Origin: an uncultured bacterium
Lineage (GTDB): Bacteria > Verrucomicrobiota > Lentisphaeria > Victivallales > UBA1829
Assembly: GCA_900548385.1 (NCBI GenBank)
Contig: URKJ01000057.1
Location: forward strand, 1-22,425
Length of the DNA: 22,425 bases
Direction of reading: 5' to 3'
Shown: positions 5,790-14,635 of the stretch, in pieces
Numbering within the stretch: the first letter of the stretch is position 1
Layout: each line of letters opens with the position of its first letter
Position numbers and translations under genes: made by a program
The notes under the pieces: model-generated
Databases searched by the model: none
The model's input: only the letters and a program-made list of their open reading frames with translations
What the model was told of the DNA's origin: nothing

Positions 5790-8159
5790 TCATTCTTTAT
5801 CAGTAGATAGAATCTGTCCGTTATCGTTAATATCCTCTTTGCGGTTTTCAAGGTCAATGAAGAGTTGCCGCAAATCCCGGATGCCTCCCCACAAAAACCA
5901 AACGGTAGTGACAATGCCGATCAGCGAAGGAATCACCAGCGAGGTCAGATAAAAATACCAGTTCCACCAGCTTCTCGGCCACTCAAAGAAGAGATTGCAG
6001 ACCATCACCATGATGAAGGTAAACAGCAATTTATAGATGAACGTATAGACGAAGACGCTCCATGCGATCACCCGGTCGCCTTTGGTATACTCCGGAGTAA
6101 TTCCGATGAGTTTGGAAAAAATGGTGCGCAAGGTCCATGGAGTCCGCTCCGGAACCGGACCATCCGCGTATTTTCCCCTGTGAAGCAGTTGATCCAGATC
6201 GTATGGCTTGTATGTAAGACAAGAACCGATGATGTAGCTGAGCAGTGCCAGAATCATGGAGAGGAAGAAGATCTCATAGGAATTCAACGGGAATTTCACG
6301 GCATTCATCTGCCAGTGGATCCACGGCTCAAAGGGCGCGGAAGCCGCACGCAGCACTCTGTCGCAGGCAGGAACATACCCGTGCATCTCCAGCCAGGGGT
6401 AAATGGAGGTTGCCCACGTGCGCTGTCCGATCAATCCCAGCAGCGATACTCCGGAACCGAAGATCATGGAGCACCATGCTCCGGTGATATTGCCGAAGCG
6501 GGAATAGAGTCCGAAAACCAGCACCGGTCCGGAGCCGGCGAGCCAGAAAGCACACATCAATGTGGTAAACATATTGATGTAATCCATATTCCTGAAAAAG
6601 AGCGAAACGATGAAAAAGAACACGGTGACGCCCAGCGTGGTAAAGCGAAGCAGGGCAAGATGTGTTTCGGGGGATATCCGTTCCTTTTTGATGGCAGTGT
6701 AAAACGGCAGGATCAGATCCTGCACCAATGTCCCTGCGGAATTGAAGATGCGACTGTCATCCGTGGAGATGAGCAGCATTGCCATCAGCAGACAGAAGAT
6801 GCCCATCATTCCCGCGGGAAGCAGATCGCTCAGCACAGTGGGCATCATCATCTGCTGGAAGAGCGTACGGAATTCCTGGAAATATTGACGGGCTTCCGGA
6901 GTATCCCCCAGTGTTTTCCGTACGGTGTCAAAATAGAGAGTATCCAAATTTTTCTGTTGAGAAAGCGGACGGGTAAACTCATAATACTGTGAACCATCCG
7001 CGCGTGTGATTGTCCGCCATACGGGCTTATCCGGATCAATGGCAGGAATTGTGTTCATATCCGGCTGCTGGCGATGCTGGTCCGGCAGCTGCTGAATTGC
7101 CGCGATTGTTTTTTCGCGCAGAGCCTTATCAGGAACGACTTTCTGCAAAACCCGCGCAGAAGGCGACCGGCGGACCTCATTATTGGTAATATTGAACTTG
7201 TTCTTTTCGCCCTTGAAGGCAAAATTTCCGCCGTTCATAAAGGCAATCGTCATAACGGCCAGCACAAGAATCATCACCAAAGCAAAACCGTTGCGCCAGG
7301 CCCCCAGAACTCCCGCCATTTTCTGTTCGTGCGGGGTGCGTCCTGAATTGCTGGTGTCATTGCCAAACCAGGCGGCACGATTCAAAAAACTTGAAAAAAT
7401 TGAAACCACCAGCGCAAATAAATTAAAATCGCGGAGTTGGCTGACATCATAAGGATTGATCAAACTCTGTTTCGGAACACGGTCAAACAGGATGTCCGCC
7501 ATATCAATATCCCATGAAAATTTCAGCACCACAAATCCAACGATCAGCACAAAAACCGGGTAGCAGAGGATTCCCTGAATGGAATCGGTAATCAACAGGG
7601 AGATACGGCCGGCAGGCCAAATGATGAGCAGAGCAAGAGTCAGGCATAGCCCGACAATGATCGCATAGCAGGGCAGCGGTACACCGCAGATCATGATCTC
7701 ATGAGGCAGTTTCAAATAGTAGATGAAAAAATTGGCTGCAATGGCGGGGCCGATGGCATTGGTGATCATTTCAGCGGAGGTACTGATAAAAGCGGTAACA
7801 ACACGGAACGTCTTGCTGCCGTAACGCATTTCCAGAAACTGACCGCGGGATAGACAGCGGGTCTCCCGCCAGCGATAGGTGCAATATCCCGTCAAAGCCA
7901 GAACGACTCCGATCGGAGCAACAATATTTCCCCAGAATCCAATACCGTAACCAGTCTGATAATTGACTTCTACGCCGGCAACAAGTATAATGACAGAAAG
8001 TCCTGCTGTCATGTCTCCAACCGACATCACATAGCGTCCGGCCACCCGTCCTGCTGCGATGAAGTTTGTTACATTTCCGGCATATCGCTTCGCATAAAAA
8101 GCAACTCCCAGCAAGGCGCACATGGGGATGATAACAATCAGCCAATCCAGTAATGTCAT
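5790..8159 (-). CDS. Sodium:solute symporter (SSS family) with large soluble insertion
   Basis: A 789-residue membrane protein of the sodium:solute symporter family, in the inner membrane. The N-terminal TM1 region (LLDWLIVIIPMCALLGVAFY) is followed by FIAAGRVAGRYVMSVGDMTAG, the family's substrate/sodium-site helix pair. Further helices run to about 310. After a hydrophilic stretch of about 130 residues (313-445), the signature PAGMMGIFCLLMAMLLISTDDSR (448-470, with the conserved S/T-D) resumes the fold. At least five more helices follow to about 770. The usual family length is 450-600, so the insertion and the C-terminal extension are unusual. AAGGAGT (8165-8171) lies 5 bases before the ATG. 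The likely cargo is a sugar or glycoside released by the neighbouring enzymes (inference). Confidence 0.9.
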   Translation of the reverse strand: MTLLDWLIVIIPMCALLGVAFYAKRYAGNVTNFIAAGRVAGRYVMSVGDMTAGLSVIILVAGVEVNYQTGYGIGFWGNIVAPIGVVLALTGYCTYRWRETRCLSRGQFLEMRYGSKTFRVVTAFISTSAEMITNAIGPAIAANFFIYYLKLPHEIMICGVPLPCYAIIVGLCLTLALLIIWPAGRISLLITDSIQGILCYPVFVLIVGFVVLKFSWDIDMADILFDRVPKQSLINPYDVSQLRDFNLFALVVSIFSSFLNRAAWFGNDTSNSGRTPHEQKMAGVLGAWRNGFALVMILVLAVMTIAFMNGGNFAFKGEKNKFNITNNEVRRSPSARVLQKVVPDKALREKTIAAIQQLPDQHRQQPDMNTIPAIDPDKPVWRTITRADGSQYYEFTRPLSQQKNLDTLYFDTVRKTLGDTPEARQYFQEFRTLFQQMMMPTVLSDLLPAGMMGIFCLLMAMLLISTDDSRIFNSAGTLVQDLILPFYTAIKKERISPETHLALLRFTTLGVTVFFFIVSLFFRNMDYINMFTTLMCAFWLAGSGPVLVFGLYSRFGNITGAWCSMIFGSGVSLLGLIGQRTWATSIYPWLEMHGYVPACDRVLRAASAPFEPWIHWQMNAVKFPLNSYEIFFLSMILALLSYIIGSCLTYKPYDLDQLLHRGKYADGPVPERTPWTLRTIFSKLIGITPEYTKGDRVIAWSVFVYTFIYKLLFTFIMVMVCNLFFEWPRSWWNWYFYLTSLVIPSLIGIVTTVWFLWGGIRDLRQLFIDLENRKEDINDNGQILSTDKE

Positions 8160-8394
8160 TTTTTACTCCTTCTATGTTAGGTTTTGTCAAGTCTTTTTCG
8201 TAACTTTTCTCGTTTTTCTATGAAAAATTTTACTTTCAGAGCAGATATTCCCTTACCCATGTATCCATAGGTTGTTGACTGCTATCAACTTTTCTTGTTT
8301 GATTGATATTGATTCTGTCAGTTCAAGAAACTCTTTTGCACTTCACACCGGTAGCGGGTAAACAATCGTTCCCAACCTTTATGAACCGGTTATG
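8160..8394. other. Gap upstream of the symporter
   Basis: The gap is 235 bp, long compared with the tight spacing of the genes before it. It contains GTTGA-CTGCTA-TCAAC (a small inverted repeat near 8272-8287) and two ACCGGT hexamers (8347-8352 and 8385-8390) that could pair. The symporter may be transcribed separately, but I could not identify a convincing -35/-10 pair. Confidence 0.4.
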
Positions 8395-9018
8395 TTAAAA
8401 CTCAAGCGGAATCAAGCCCGGTTCCTCGATCGGTCTCGGTTCAATGCGTCCTTCATTACTCCAGTTACTGCGCCAACGTATCAAATCATAGCATTCTGTA
8501 CCGGCATCCGGCTGGAACAGGGAAAGCTGATCTAGTGCGAAGGTCGCCAGGTATTCCAAATTGACCGGCTCCATAGCATGATTTGTGATGGATGTGTGAA
8601 TCCGTATAAAACGATCACCTTCCGTATAGCGGTACGTCTGTTTCAGTTCAAGTCCTCGTTCGTCTCTCATAATGAGAATTCGTCCATCTGGAATTTCATC
8701 CAATGAAACGAAGTTAAGTTTTTGCACACTTCCGGAATTCATCATGGATTCACCGGGCGCAAAACCTCCGGAATAGGAATCTCCGGAAATATTGAACTGG
8801 ATCGCACTGCTGATATCGGCAGAGGTGAAATCGCATTTCCACGCCTTGCGGATTCCTTGAAGAGTCTGCTCATCGTTTCTGTCCGGGCGGCGTTCCGGGA
8901 CCAGACCCGCCATATCTGCCGGAATCAAGGGAAAACCGGTTTTACCGTTGAATTCGAGCCGGAAAGCCTTCCTGTCACCGGACGTCTGTTTTGCAAGGAA
9001 ATTAAACAGTGCTACCAT
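8395..9018 (-). CDS. Truncated GH36 (alpha-galactosidase-like) N-terminal domain
   Basis: A 207-residue protein resembling only the N-terminal beta-sandwich domain of GH36 enzymes. The clearest part is YLATFALDQLSLF followed by WRSNWSNEGRIE, like the RSxWxxEGR segment of that family. Full GH36 proteins are usually 600-750 residues and carry two catalytic aspartates in a TIM barrel; none of that is present. After the TAA stop, the same frame continues for 23 codons (starting HNRFIKVGND) to a TGA. This weakly recalls the RFGQVGS segment of GH36 and suggests decay. It may be a pseudogene or a kept stand-alone domain. ATG 9018 is chosen over TTG 9024 because of the strong ribosome-binding site at 9028-9034. 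Confidence 0.5.
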   Translation of the reverse strand: MVALFNFLAKQTSGDRKAFRLEFNGKTGFPLIPADMAGLVPERRPDRNDEQTLQGIRKAWKCDFTSADISSAIQFNISGDSYSGGFAPGESMMNSGSVQKLNFVSLDEIPDGRILIMRDERGLELKQTYRYTEGDRFIRIHTSITNHAMEPVNLEYLATFALDQLSLFQPDAGTECYDLIRWRSNWSNEGRIEPRPIEEPGLIPLEF

Positions 9019-9024
9019 CGGCAA

Positions 9025-9636
9025 TTACCTCCTTAAAGTAATGAACGAGCCTACACCATATTGTTTCGGCAGCTCACAATCTTCGTATGGGCTATCGCCC
9101 ACCATGCAGATTTTTGCCGGATCGACGGGGATTTGACTTAAAACACGCTTCCATGCGCCATCCGCATGTTTGCAGCCGCGAATCTTGTCGGTTCCGAGAA
9201 TCCGGTGGAAGTATTTTGAGCCGTATTCATCCGCCAGACCGCACCGCTTCAATTTCAGGCAGCAGCCGAGATACGGATTATTGCTGACGACCAGCAGTGT
9301 TTTCCCCGCATCATGATATTTATGCACCATTTCAACCGTATCGTCGTAGACATCAATATTTTCAACGTGCCATTGCCAAAGCCGCTCAATCGTTTCCTTG
9401 ACAGGAAGATCAAATTCGGCAATAAAATCGGTATAGTCCCAGAACAGGACTTCCTTCGTAACACGCAGGAGTCCGTTTTCCGCATCCTTGCGGGACATTC
9501 CGCGCTCAACCATGATGTCCCGTAAAACAGGGAAAAGGAAATTCCCGTGCAGAAAGTTTTCTTCCCGGACAGAGTCTTTATACCGGGTCAATGTTCCGTC
9601 AATATCAAAAAGGTAAACTTCAGCTTCCAAACCCAT
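9025..9636 (-). CDS. HAD-family phosphatase (beta-phosphoglucomutase/phosphoglycolate-phosphatase type)
   Basis: A 203-residue cytoplasmic hydrolase with all four HAD motifs: motif I DIDGT (nucleophile D11, D13), motif II SNN at 118-120, motif III K156 (GCKHADG) and motif IV GDSPYED (D181, D186). The helical cap lies between motifs I and II, from about 20 to 95, as in subfamily I enzymes. Such proteins remove phosphate from small sugar or acid phosphates, or move it within the sugar. Its place between a GH39 gene and the GH36 fragment suggests a role with sugar phosphates released in this pathway. AAGGAA lies 8 bases before the ATG, and the gap to the GH39 stop is 12 bp. The substrate cannot be read from sequence. 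Confidence 0.85.
   Translation of the reverse strand: MGLEAEVYLFDIDGTLTRYKDSVREENFLHGNFLFPVLRDIMVERGMSRKDAENGLLRVTKEVLFWDYTDFIAEFDLPVKETIERLWQWHVENIDVYDDTVEMVHKYHDAGKTLLVVSNNPYLGCCLKLKRCGLADEYGSKYFHRILGTDKIRGCKHADGAWKRVLSQIPVDPAKICMVGDSPYEDCELPKQYGVGSFITLRR
9028..9034 (-). promoter_or_regulatory. Strong ribosome-binding site inside the end of the HAD gene
   Basis: AAGGAGG on the - strand overlaps the last codons of the HAD gene and lies 9 bases before ATG 9018. It shows that the truncated GH36 fragment is, or recently was, translated as part of the operon. Confidence 0.7.
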
Positions 9637-9648
9637 AGCAGAGATTCC

Positions 9649-11073
9649 TTATTTTAAGTTGAATGTCAGCATTGCCATGGCCCCGCTGGGCAATGCCACG
9701 GGAAATTCCGGATTTTTTTCCGGAATCACCTCGGCAGCGGCAGCCAGTTCTTTCAGGTTTTCCAAATCAATGAAATCCGGAGCTCCCAGCTCCCGCCAAC
9801 GTTCGTATGCACTGCCTTTGCACGGCAAAACTTTTTCAATCTGACAGTTTTTTATTTCCGGAAGACCGGAAATTTGAAAAGAAAGATTGCGCGTTTCCGC
9901 GTTTGGACGGCGATAGTTCCACACTAATGCATGCAAGGTTTTGCCATCCAGCGCGGCAACGGCTCCGAATTCTTCGGAACGGTGTTCAAACTCTGAATAA
10001 ACTTTTCTCCCGGCAAGCTGATTCAGAAAGCGGAATGCATGTCCGGCCGCTTTGTACAGCCCATTTACATTGGAGAGTCCGTATCCGCCATGGAACGGTT
10101 GATGATGAAAACCACACTCCTCATAAATATCCGTGGCGTTCCAGTACATGCTTCCGGCGCAGATCTCTGATAATTCAGTCATGACTTTACAGACAAATGG
10201 ACCGTTGCCGCACTCATCATGGTTGAATGCCAACGGCCCGGCAGACGAGTTCCATTCTCCGCAGATCAGCGGGATCTCCGGAGACAGAACTGTGTCAATT
10301 GTACTTCTTGCTTTTGCAAACAAGGTACGCATGATAGATGCCTCCTCCAACAGAACGGCTCCGTTTGCGCCATCCAGAAACGCTACATCACTGGGATAGG
10401 CATGCGTAGAAATAAAATCACAGCGTATGCCGTCTTCCGGATCATCCGTCGATGATTTGGAAACATGGTAGCAGAAATCTGAGATCCACGCTGTTTTTGA
10501 GGTTGCCGGACCGCCAACGCGATATTCGCGGCAAACCGCTTTGATCGCCTTCCGTGAAAGGTCATACAGCTTGAAGTATTCTTCTTGTGTGCCATTCCAA
10601 AATGGAATATCCGGTTCATTCCAGACTTCAAAATACCATTTTTTGACACTTTCGCGACCGTAACGTGCTGTTAGAGCAAGCATGAACTCATGGATCAAAT
10701 CAGACCAGCGGGTCCACTCTTTCGGCGGATCCGTTCTGAATTTGTAGAAACAAACACTGTTTTCCCCGGAAGTCAGCTGGGACGGCATGGAGGAAAGTTC
10801 CATGAAAGGCATATATCCCGCCTTTAGCATGGTGTCGACCATTTTGAAAACGCCATCGAAACAGAAAGAGCCATCCTCGCGAACCACGCCCATATCGTCA
10901 TTCAGAATTCCATGACAGCGAATATATTGGAATCCAAGGTCCCTATGTTCTTTTGCCAAGTGGGAAACAAAATCGCTCCTTTCCCAAAGTTTTGCATGAC
11001 AGGTATTGATGCCGAAATTCCAGATTCGGTTGAGTTCAGAAGTCTGCTGTAAATCAATTTTCAGCGTTTCCAT
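9649..11073 (-). CDS. GH39-family glycoside hydrolase (beta-xylosidase-like)
   Basis: A 474-residue enzyme of clan GH-A. Visible GH39 landmarks are YFEVWNEPDIPFW with acid/base E153, and ICGEWNSS with nucleophile E273. The N-terminal GINTCHAKLW and the HAYPSD region also fit the (beta/alpha)8 barrel, and a C-terminal beta domain begins near 360. Family members are mostly beta-D-xylosidases, with alpha-L-iduronidases and a few other activities. The length matches bacterial xylosidases. No signal peptide is seen, so it probably acts on imported oligosaccharides or glycosides. AAAGGGAA lies 5 bases upstream, overlapping the end of the PHP-CBM9 gene, which indicates co-translation. Confidence 0.88.
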   Translation of the reverse strand: METLKIDLQQTSELNRIWNFGINTCHAKLWERSDFVSHLAKEHRDLGFQYIRCHGILNDDMGVVREDGSFCFDGVFKMVDTMLKAGYMPFMELSSMPSQLTSGENSVCFYKFRTDPPKEWTRWSDLIHEFMLALTARYGRESVKKWYFEVWNEPDIPFWNGTQEEYFKLYDLSRKAIKAVCREYRVGGPATSKTAWISDFCYHVSKSSTDDPEDGIRCDFISTHAYPSDVAFLDGANGAVLLEEASIMRTLFAKARSTIDTVLSPEIPLICGEWNSSAGPLAFNHDECGNGPFVCKVMTELSEICAGSMYWNATDIYEECGFHHQPFHGGYGLSNVNGLYKAAGHAFRFLNQLAGRKVYSEFEHRSEEFGAVAALDGKTLHALVWNYRRPNAETRNLSFQISGLPEIKNCQIEKVLPCKGSAYERWRELGAPDFIDLENLKELAAAAEVIPEKNPEFPVALPSGAMAMLTFNLK

Positions 11074-11075
11074 TT

Positions 11076-12962
11076 TTATTCCCTTTCAAAGAGTTCCATA
11101 CAAGCCCACGATGGGGCATCAGGTTTGTACCACATGCCCGGTCTCGGCCAGCTCAAAGACGCTTTCAGCCCATTGCCGTCATTGTCCCACAAAATGAAGT
11201 GTGAAAGAAAATTGAATCCTTTTTTCGGACGCATGAGCGGCATCAGGTTCCACGGAAGATTGAGTTCCAACACAGAATGGGTGTCTGAGACCTGTCGTAA
11301 ACGATAACATTCACGGGGGATTTTACATGGCAATGGACGATGTCCCAAAATAGTTCCGTTCGGCACATTATCGAGTTCACAGAATTCTTTGCCGTCTGGT
11401 TGTCCGCCGCGGGTCGAGATGAAATGATAGAATGAAAAACTGTCAACATCACTGCGTTCAAATGGAATGAATCCGAATTGCAGAGAATCTCCCATGAAGA
11501 GAAATTGAGGTTTAGCTGATGGCGCAAGGACCGTATCAGTGATTTCAGCCCGGATATGCAGAACGCGTTCATTCCAGACCATCCGTATTTCCGCAGAACT
11601 GTCTTCCGGACCGTTCCAGCTGCTCAGCCAAAGCGGATCAAGCAGATCTTCACGGTTCAGCCTGATCGGCGTTGCAGACTCGAAGTCCGCAACAGAAAGT
11701 TCTGTTGAATACGGGATCCTGATACAAATAAGATCCCGTTCAATTTGTCTTGCAGAAAGGTGTTCCGGTTTCAGATTCAACATGACTTTATGCGGGATTT
11801 CGGCATTCAGTGTTCCATTCGGGAGCGGAATGATGAAGTCGCGGGAAGAACAGCAACCAATCCCTTCGTATTTTTGTTCTGCAAGGATCGTTTTTCCATC
11901 CAGCAGTAATTTAAATTTCCCGGCGGCAAGTACAGTAAGACTGTTATTGCAGATACGAATCGTTACAATCGGGTTATTCTCCTTAAACCCAGGAAAAATC
12001 CATGCTTGTTGCGAGGTCATGACTTGAACCGTACGGCATTGTCTTCCAACTTTGACCGGGTAAAAGAAAGAAGGTTTGCCGGAAACATTATCCAGTGCTG
12101 GGATATCAATTACGGATTTATTGCCGTTTTCTTCTGCAATCAGTGTAAAAGCCTCGCCCTCCTGCGGGATAAGTCCGGCAGGAAGAGTGAGTTTCAAACT
12201 TTCTCGTTTTCGTCTTGCCACTTCCTTCTGTTCAAAATATCCGCAGTCTTCCAAAAAATGCACCAGTTCCGGCGGCCCGAAAAGTTTTCCATTCAAATCG
12301 ACACAGCTCCGACCGACTTTGACAGCATCATAAATCGAATCTTCAGTGAGCTCATCGCAAAATACCAATGTGTAGCGCTCACTGACTGGTGCAAGATCAA
12401 GGTTCGCATCCGTTCCCGATGCATATGAGATTAGTGATTTCCTTTTGCCGGCGGTCATGTGAAAATCCAGTTCCGTAACGATCGGAGTATGTTTCCCTGC
12501 CTTCAAACGAGCCTGATACCATTCGTTCATGGATGGATCGTTGAATGCAATGCAGTCCAATAAATGTTCATCAAGCAGTTTCCCCATTTTCGGGATGAAA
12601 GCTTCGTATGGATGCGCCAAAGAGATCAATCGACAATGCGGTTTAAGTTTACGCAAAACCTCTCTGTAATCCTTGCGGTCGATTTTCGGCGGTTCATAAT
12701 CATCATCCATACCGCAGACCATCAGGTGGCCCCAATCATACATGAGTTCATGACAATATGGCGGAATTAGAAACGGGAAATCCAGTTTCCGCACCAATGT
12801 ATTGAACGGTCCATCCAGAGAAGTATCGCCGGTGTTGAACATAGAAAAATCGAAACCACAAACAGAATAGGCGGACAAAAGCAATGGCAGGTTTGCCCAT
12901 GGCTCGCACCACTGACCATGAAAATCGCCGATCCATATTTTTTGTTTTTTGATTTGAAACAT
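11076..12962 (-). CDS. PHP-domain (CehA/McbA-like) protein fused to a CBM9-like module
   Basis: A 628-residue protein without a signal peptide. The N-terminal part (about 8-235) follows the PHP metallohydrolase pattern: IGDFHGQW (H15, but the second histidine of HxH is Q17), CHELMYDWGHLMVCG (71-84), SLAHPYEAF (H117) and ELDFH (D166, H168). It then has the family's ending helices TEDSIYDAVKVGRSC. The middle (about 255-400) looks like beta-rich linker domains. The C-terminal part (about 425-625) resembles a CBM9/DOMON-like sugar-binding sandwich (PLWLSSWNG, VLHIRAEITD, GDSLQFGF). PHP proteins hydrolyse phosphoesters or related bonds with two or three metals. With a ligand apparently missing, activity is uncertain. 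The gene is 10 bp after the GH78-like gene and 2 bp before GH39. No Shine-Dalgarno is seen. Confidence 0.7.
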   Translation of the reverse strand: MFQIKKQKIWIGDFHGQWCEPWANLPLLLSAYSVCGFDFSMFNTGDTSLDGPFNTLVRKLDFPFLIPPYCHELMYDWGHLMVCGMDDDYEPPKIDRKDYREVLRKLKPHCRLISLAHPYEAFIPKMGKLLDEHLLDCIAFNDPSMNEWYQARLKAGKHTPIVTELDFHMTAGKRKSLISYASGTDANLDLAPVSERYTLVFCDELTEDSIYDAVKVGRSCVDLNGKLFGPPELVHFLEDCGYFEQKEVARRKRESLKLTLPAGLIPQEGEAFTLIAEENGNKSVIDIPALDNVSGKPSFFYPVKVGRQCRTVQVMTSQQAWIFPGFKENNPIVTIRICNNSLTVLAAGKFKLLLDGKTILAEQKYEGIGCCSSRDFIIPLPNGTLNAEIPHKVMLNLKPEHLSARQIERDLICIRIPYSTELSVADFESATPIRLNREDLLDPLWLSSWNGPEDSSAEIRMVWNERVLHIRAEITDTVLAPSAKPQFLFMGDSLQFGFIPFERSDVDSFSFYHFISTRGGQPDGKEFCELDNVPNGTILGHRPLPCKIPRECYRLRQVSDTHSVLELNLPWNLMPLMRPKKGFNFLSHFILWDNDGNGLKASLSWPRPGMWYKPDAPSWACMELFERE

Positions 12963-12972
12963 TATTGAAAAA

Positions 12973-14634
12973 TCACTTTTTGCATAGATTCAGTTTTTTT
13001 GAATCGCAGCAATGAATTCCTTTCGGAAGGATCAGCTGCATTTTTTTCCCGGCTGTCAATTCAATAGAAATTTCGCCGTATGATGTCATCAGTCTGCCAT
13101 TGGCATACTCAAGACCGCACAAATCTGGAGTAAAAGAGACCGTATTGGACGAAACAAAGGTAAGACCAAGAATATTCCGGATCAGCCACTCTGCCGGCTG
13201 ACAGGACCAGCCATGGCAGTAGCTGTTGCGGAAACCTTTGAAACAGCCGGTACCACACTCAAGATGCACGTCTCTTTTCCCCGACAGAACGATCTCATCA
13301 ATCCGTGCGGCATTCTCCATCCATTCAAGGTCGAAATGTTCCCAGAACGACGTTGCACCGAGTGCAAGCATCCCGCCCCAGTATTGTTTGAGATGTTCCA
13401 AAGCCTCTTTTTTATGTTTGGCCTTTACACAGGCATCCAACGCAATACAGCCAAGAAAAGTTGATAGTCCGTGCGGCAAGACCTTTTTGAAAAAAGTATT
13501 GTACATTTCTTCTGGAGGTCTTAATCCGGCTAGAACCTGCAAGGCGTTTCCGCTGACGCTTGGCGTGACTGGCTGCGGACGAATTGCGTTTGCCATGACT
13601 TCCGCTTTCTCAGCGTTTTCAGGATCGTTCAGCAGATTCAACAATTCTGTGGCGGCCCGCATGGCTATCGAAAACAGGGCCTTCAAACCGGGGGATGAAT
13701 CTCCGTTTTTATAATTGGAAGCCCAATCCAAAATCCCGAAATTTTCTGGTTTCGGTTCTCCATTGCCGTCAATCATCTGCTCAAACATCTTCACAATACC
13801 GATCAAATATTCGTGCTGCTGTTCAAGGTAAGCAAGATCAGTGAAATAACGGAACCAGCACCGATGGGAGAGGATCCACCATAGCGTATAGGCAAACATG
13901 CCGTTCATAAATTCCGGCAAGGGTGTATGGTCTCGGATAAAATCAAGACTTTCTTCCACGATTTTCTGTTTCCCGTAAAGAAGACCGCATGTAACGATCT
14001 CCGGATACATATCCCCCATCCAGACAAGTCGGTCCCTTTTAATCCCATCAACCAAATAACGCTGCATGCACAATTCCAGCGTATCTGCAGCGGTTTCCCA
14101 AATTTGGTTCAGAACAGGGTCCGAGGATTCAAAAGAGGCACTCCTGTGAAGATCCCGATGTATAAAACGAGCCCGGACTCCTTGGACAAAATAATCTTTT
14201 GAATCGACATTGACGATACGAACGAAACGGAACCCCAATTCACCGCAGGGGACTGTTGACCACGGCACAACCTTGATCTCCATATTCTGAGTAGCATGAC
14301 AGTAATCCGGCGTTGAAAATGCTTCGGAAACCGATTCCCCGAAAGTTACGTGTAGATGAATCCCCTTGTCGACATCGCCATCAAACGGAACTCCCGGAAA
14401 TGTTCCGGAAACTAGTTCGATTCCGCCATGGATTTCCTGCCCGAAGTCAAGCAGAAGCCATCCGTTCGGAGCAATACAGCAACAGCCCTTTACATCGGAA
14501 ACTGTGGCCTGTCCACTATGATGTTTCAGCAATATCTCCTGCTGTGTACATTTTTCCGATGCAATGATATGAACCGGGACAAAATAGTCAACTTGTAACA
14601 TAGCTGATTCAACTGGAATAATGTCTTTCAGCAT
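12973..14634 (-). CDS. GH78-like alpha-L-rhamnosidase, compact form
   Basis: A 553-residue enzyme with the (alpha/alpha)6-barrel signature of bacterial rhamnosidases: VDGIKRDRLVWMGDMYPE (195-212), equivalent to the D-x3-RDE-x-x-W-x-GD catalytic region, ILDWAS (301-306), GATSFWEHFD with likely catalytic base E432, and CHGWSCQPAEWL (473-484). A short beta domain precedes the barrel from about 50 to 170, and a C-terminal beta sheet follows (about 500-545). Typical GH78 enzymes run 900-1100 residues, so this form lacks the extra N-terminal binding domains. No signal peptide is present. It probably removes terminal rhamnose (or a related sugar) inside the cell. The gene starts 1 bp after the GH42-like stop, with AAAAGGAAAAA upstream. 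Confidence 0.82.
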   Translation of the reverse strand: MLKDIIPVESAMLQVDYFVPVHIIASEKCTQQEILLKHHSGQATVSDVKGCCCIAPNGWLLLDFGQEIHGGIELVSGTFPGVPFDGDVDKGIHLHVTFGESVSEAFSTPDYCHATQNMEIKVVPWSTVPCGELGFRFVRIVNVDSKDYFVQGVRARFIHRDLHRSASFESSDPVLNQIWETAADTLELCMQRYLVDGIKRDRLVWMGDMYPEIVTCGLLYGKQKIVEESLDFIRDHTPLPEFMNGMFAYTLWWILSHRCWFRYFTDLAYLEQQHEYLIGIVKMFEQMIDGNGEPKPENFGILDWASNYKNGDSSPGLKALFSIAMRAATELLNLLNDPENAEKAEVMANAIRPQPVTPSVSGNALQVLAGLRPPEEMYNTFFKKVLPHGLSTFLGCIALDACVKAKHKKEALEHLKQYWGGMLALGATSFWEHFDLEWMENAARIDEIVLSGKRDVHLECGTGCFKGFRNSYCHGWSCQPAEWLIRNILGLTFVSSNTVSFTPDLCGLEYANGRLMTSYGEISIELTAGKKMQLILPKGIHCCDSKKLNLCKK

Positions 14635-14635
14635 T

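Noticed and set aside
5865..6992. 375-codon open frame on the + strand
   Set aside because: It is antisense to the symporter and rich in His, Gln and Arg, as expected for the complement of membrane-protein codons. No domain is seen.
8185..8190. TTGACA as the -35 of a symporter promoter
   Set aside because: No -10-like hexamer lies at a usable distance before the start codon, and the ribosome-binding site falls where it would be.
7771..8190. 139-codon - strand frame overlapping the start of the symporter
   Set aside because: It is in another frame of the symporter's N-terminal coding sequence, Cys/Arg-rich, with no recognisable family.
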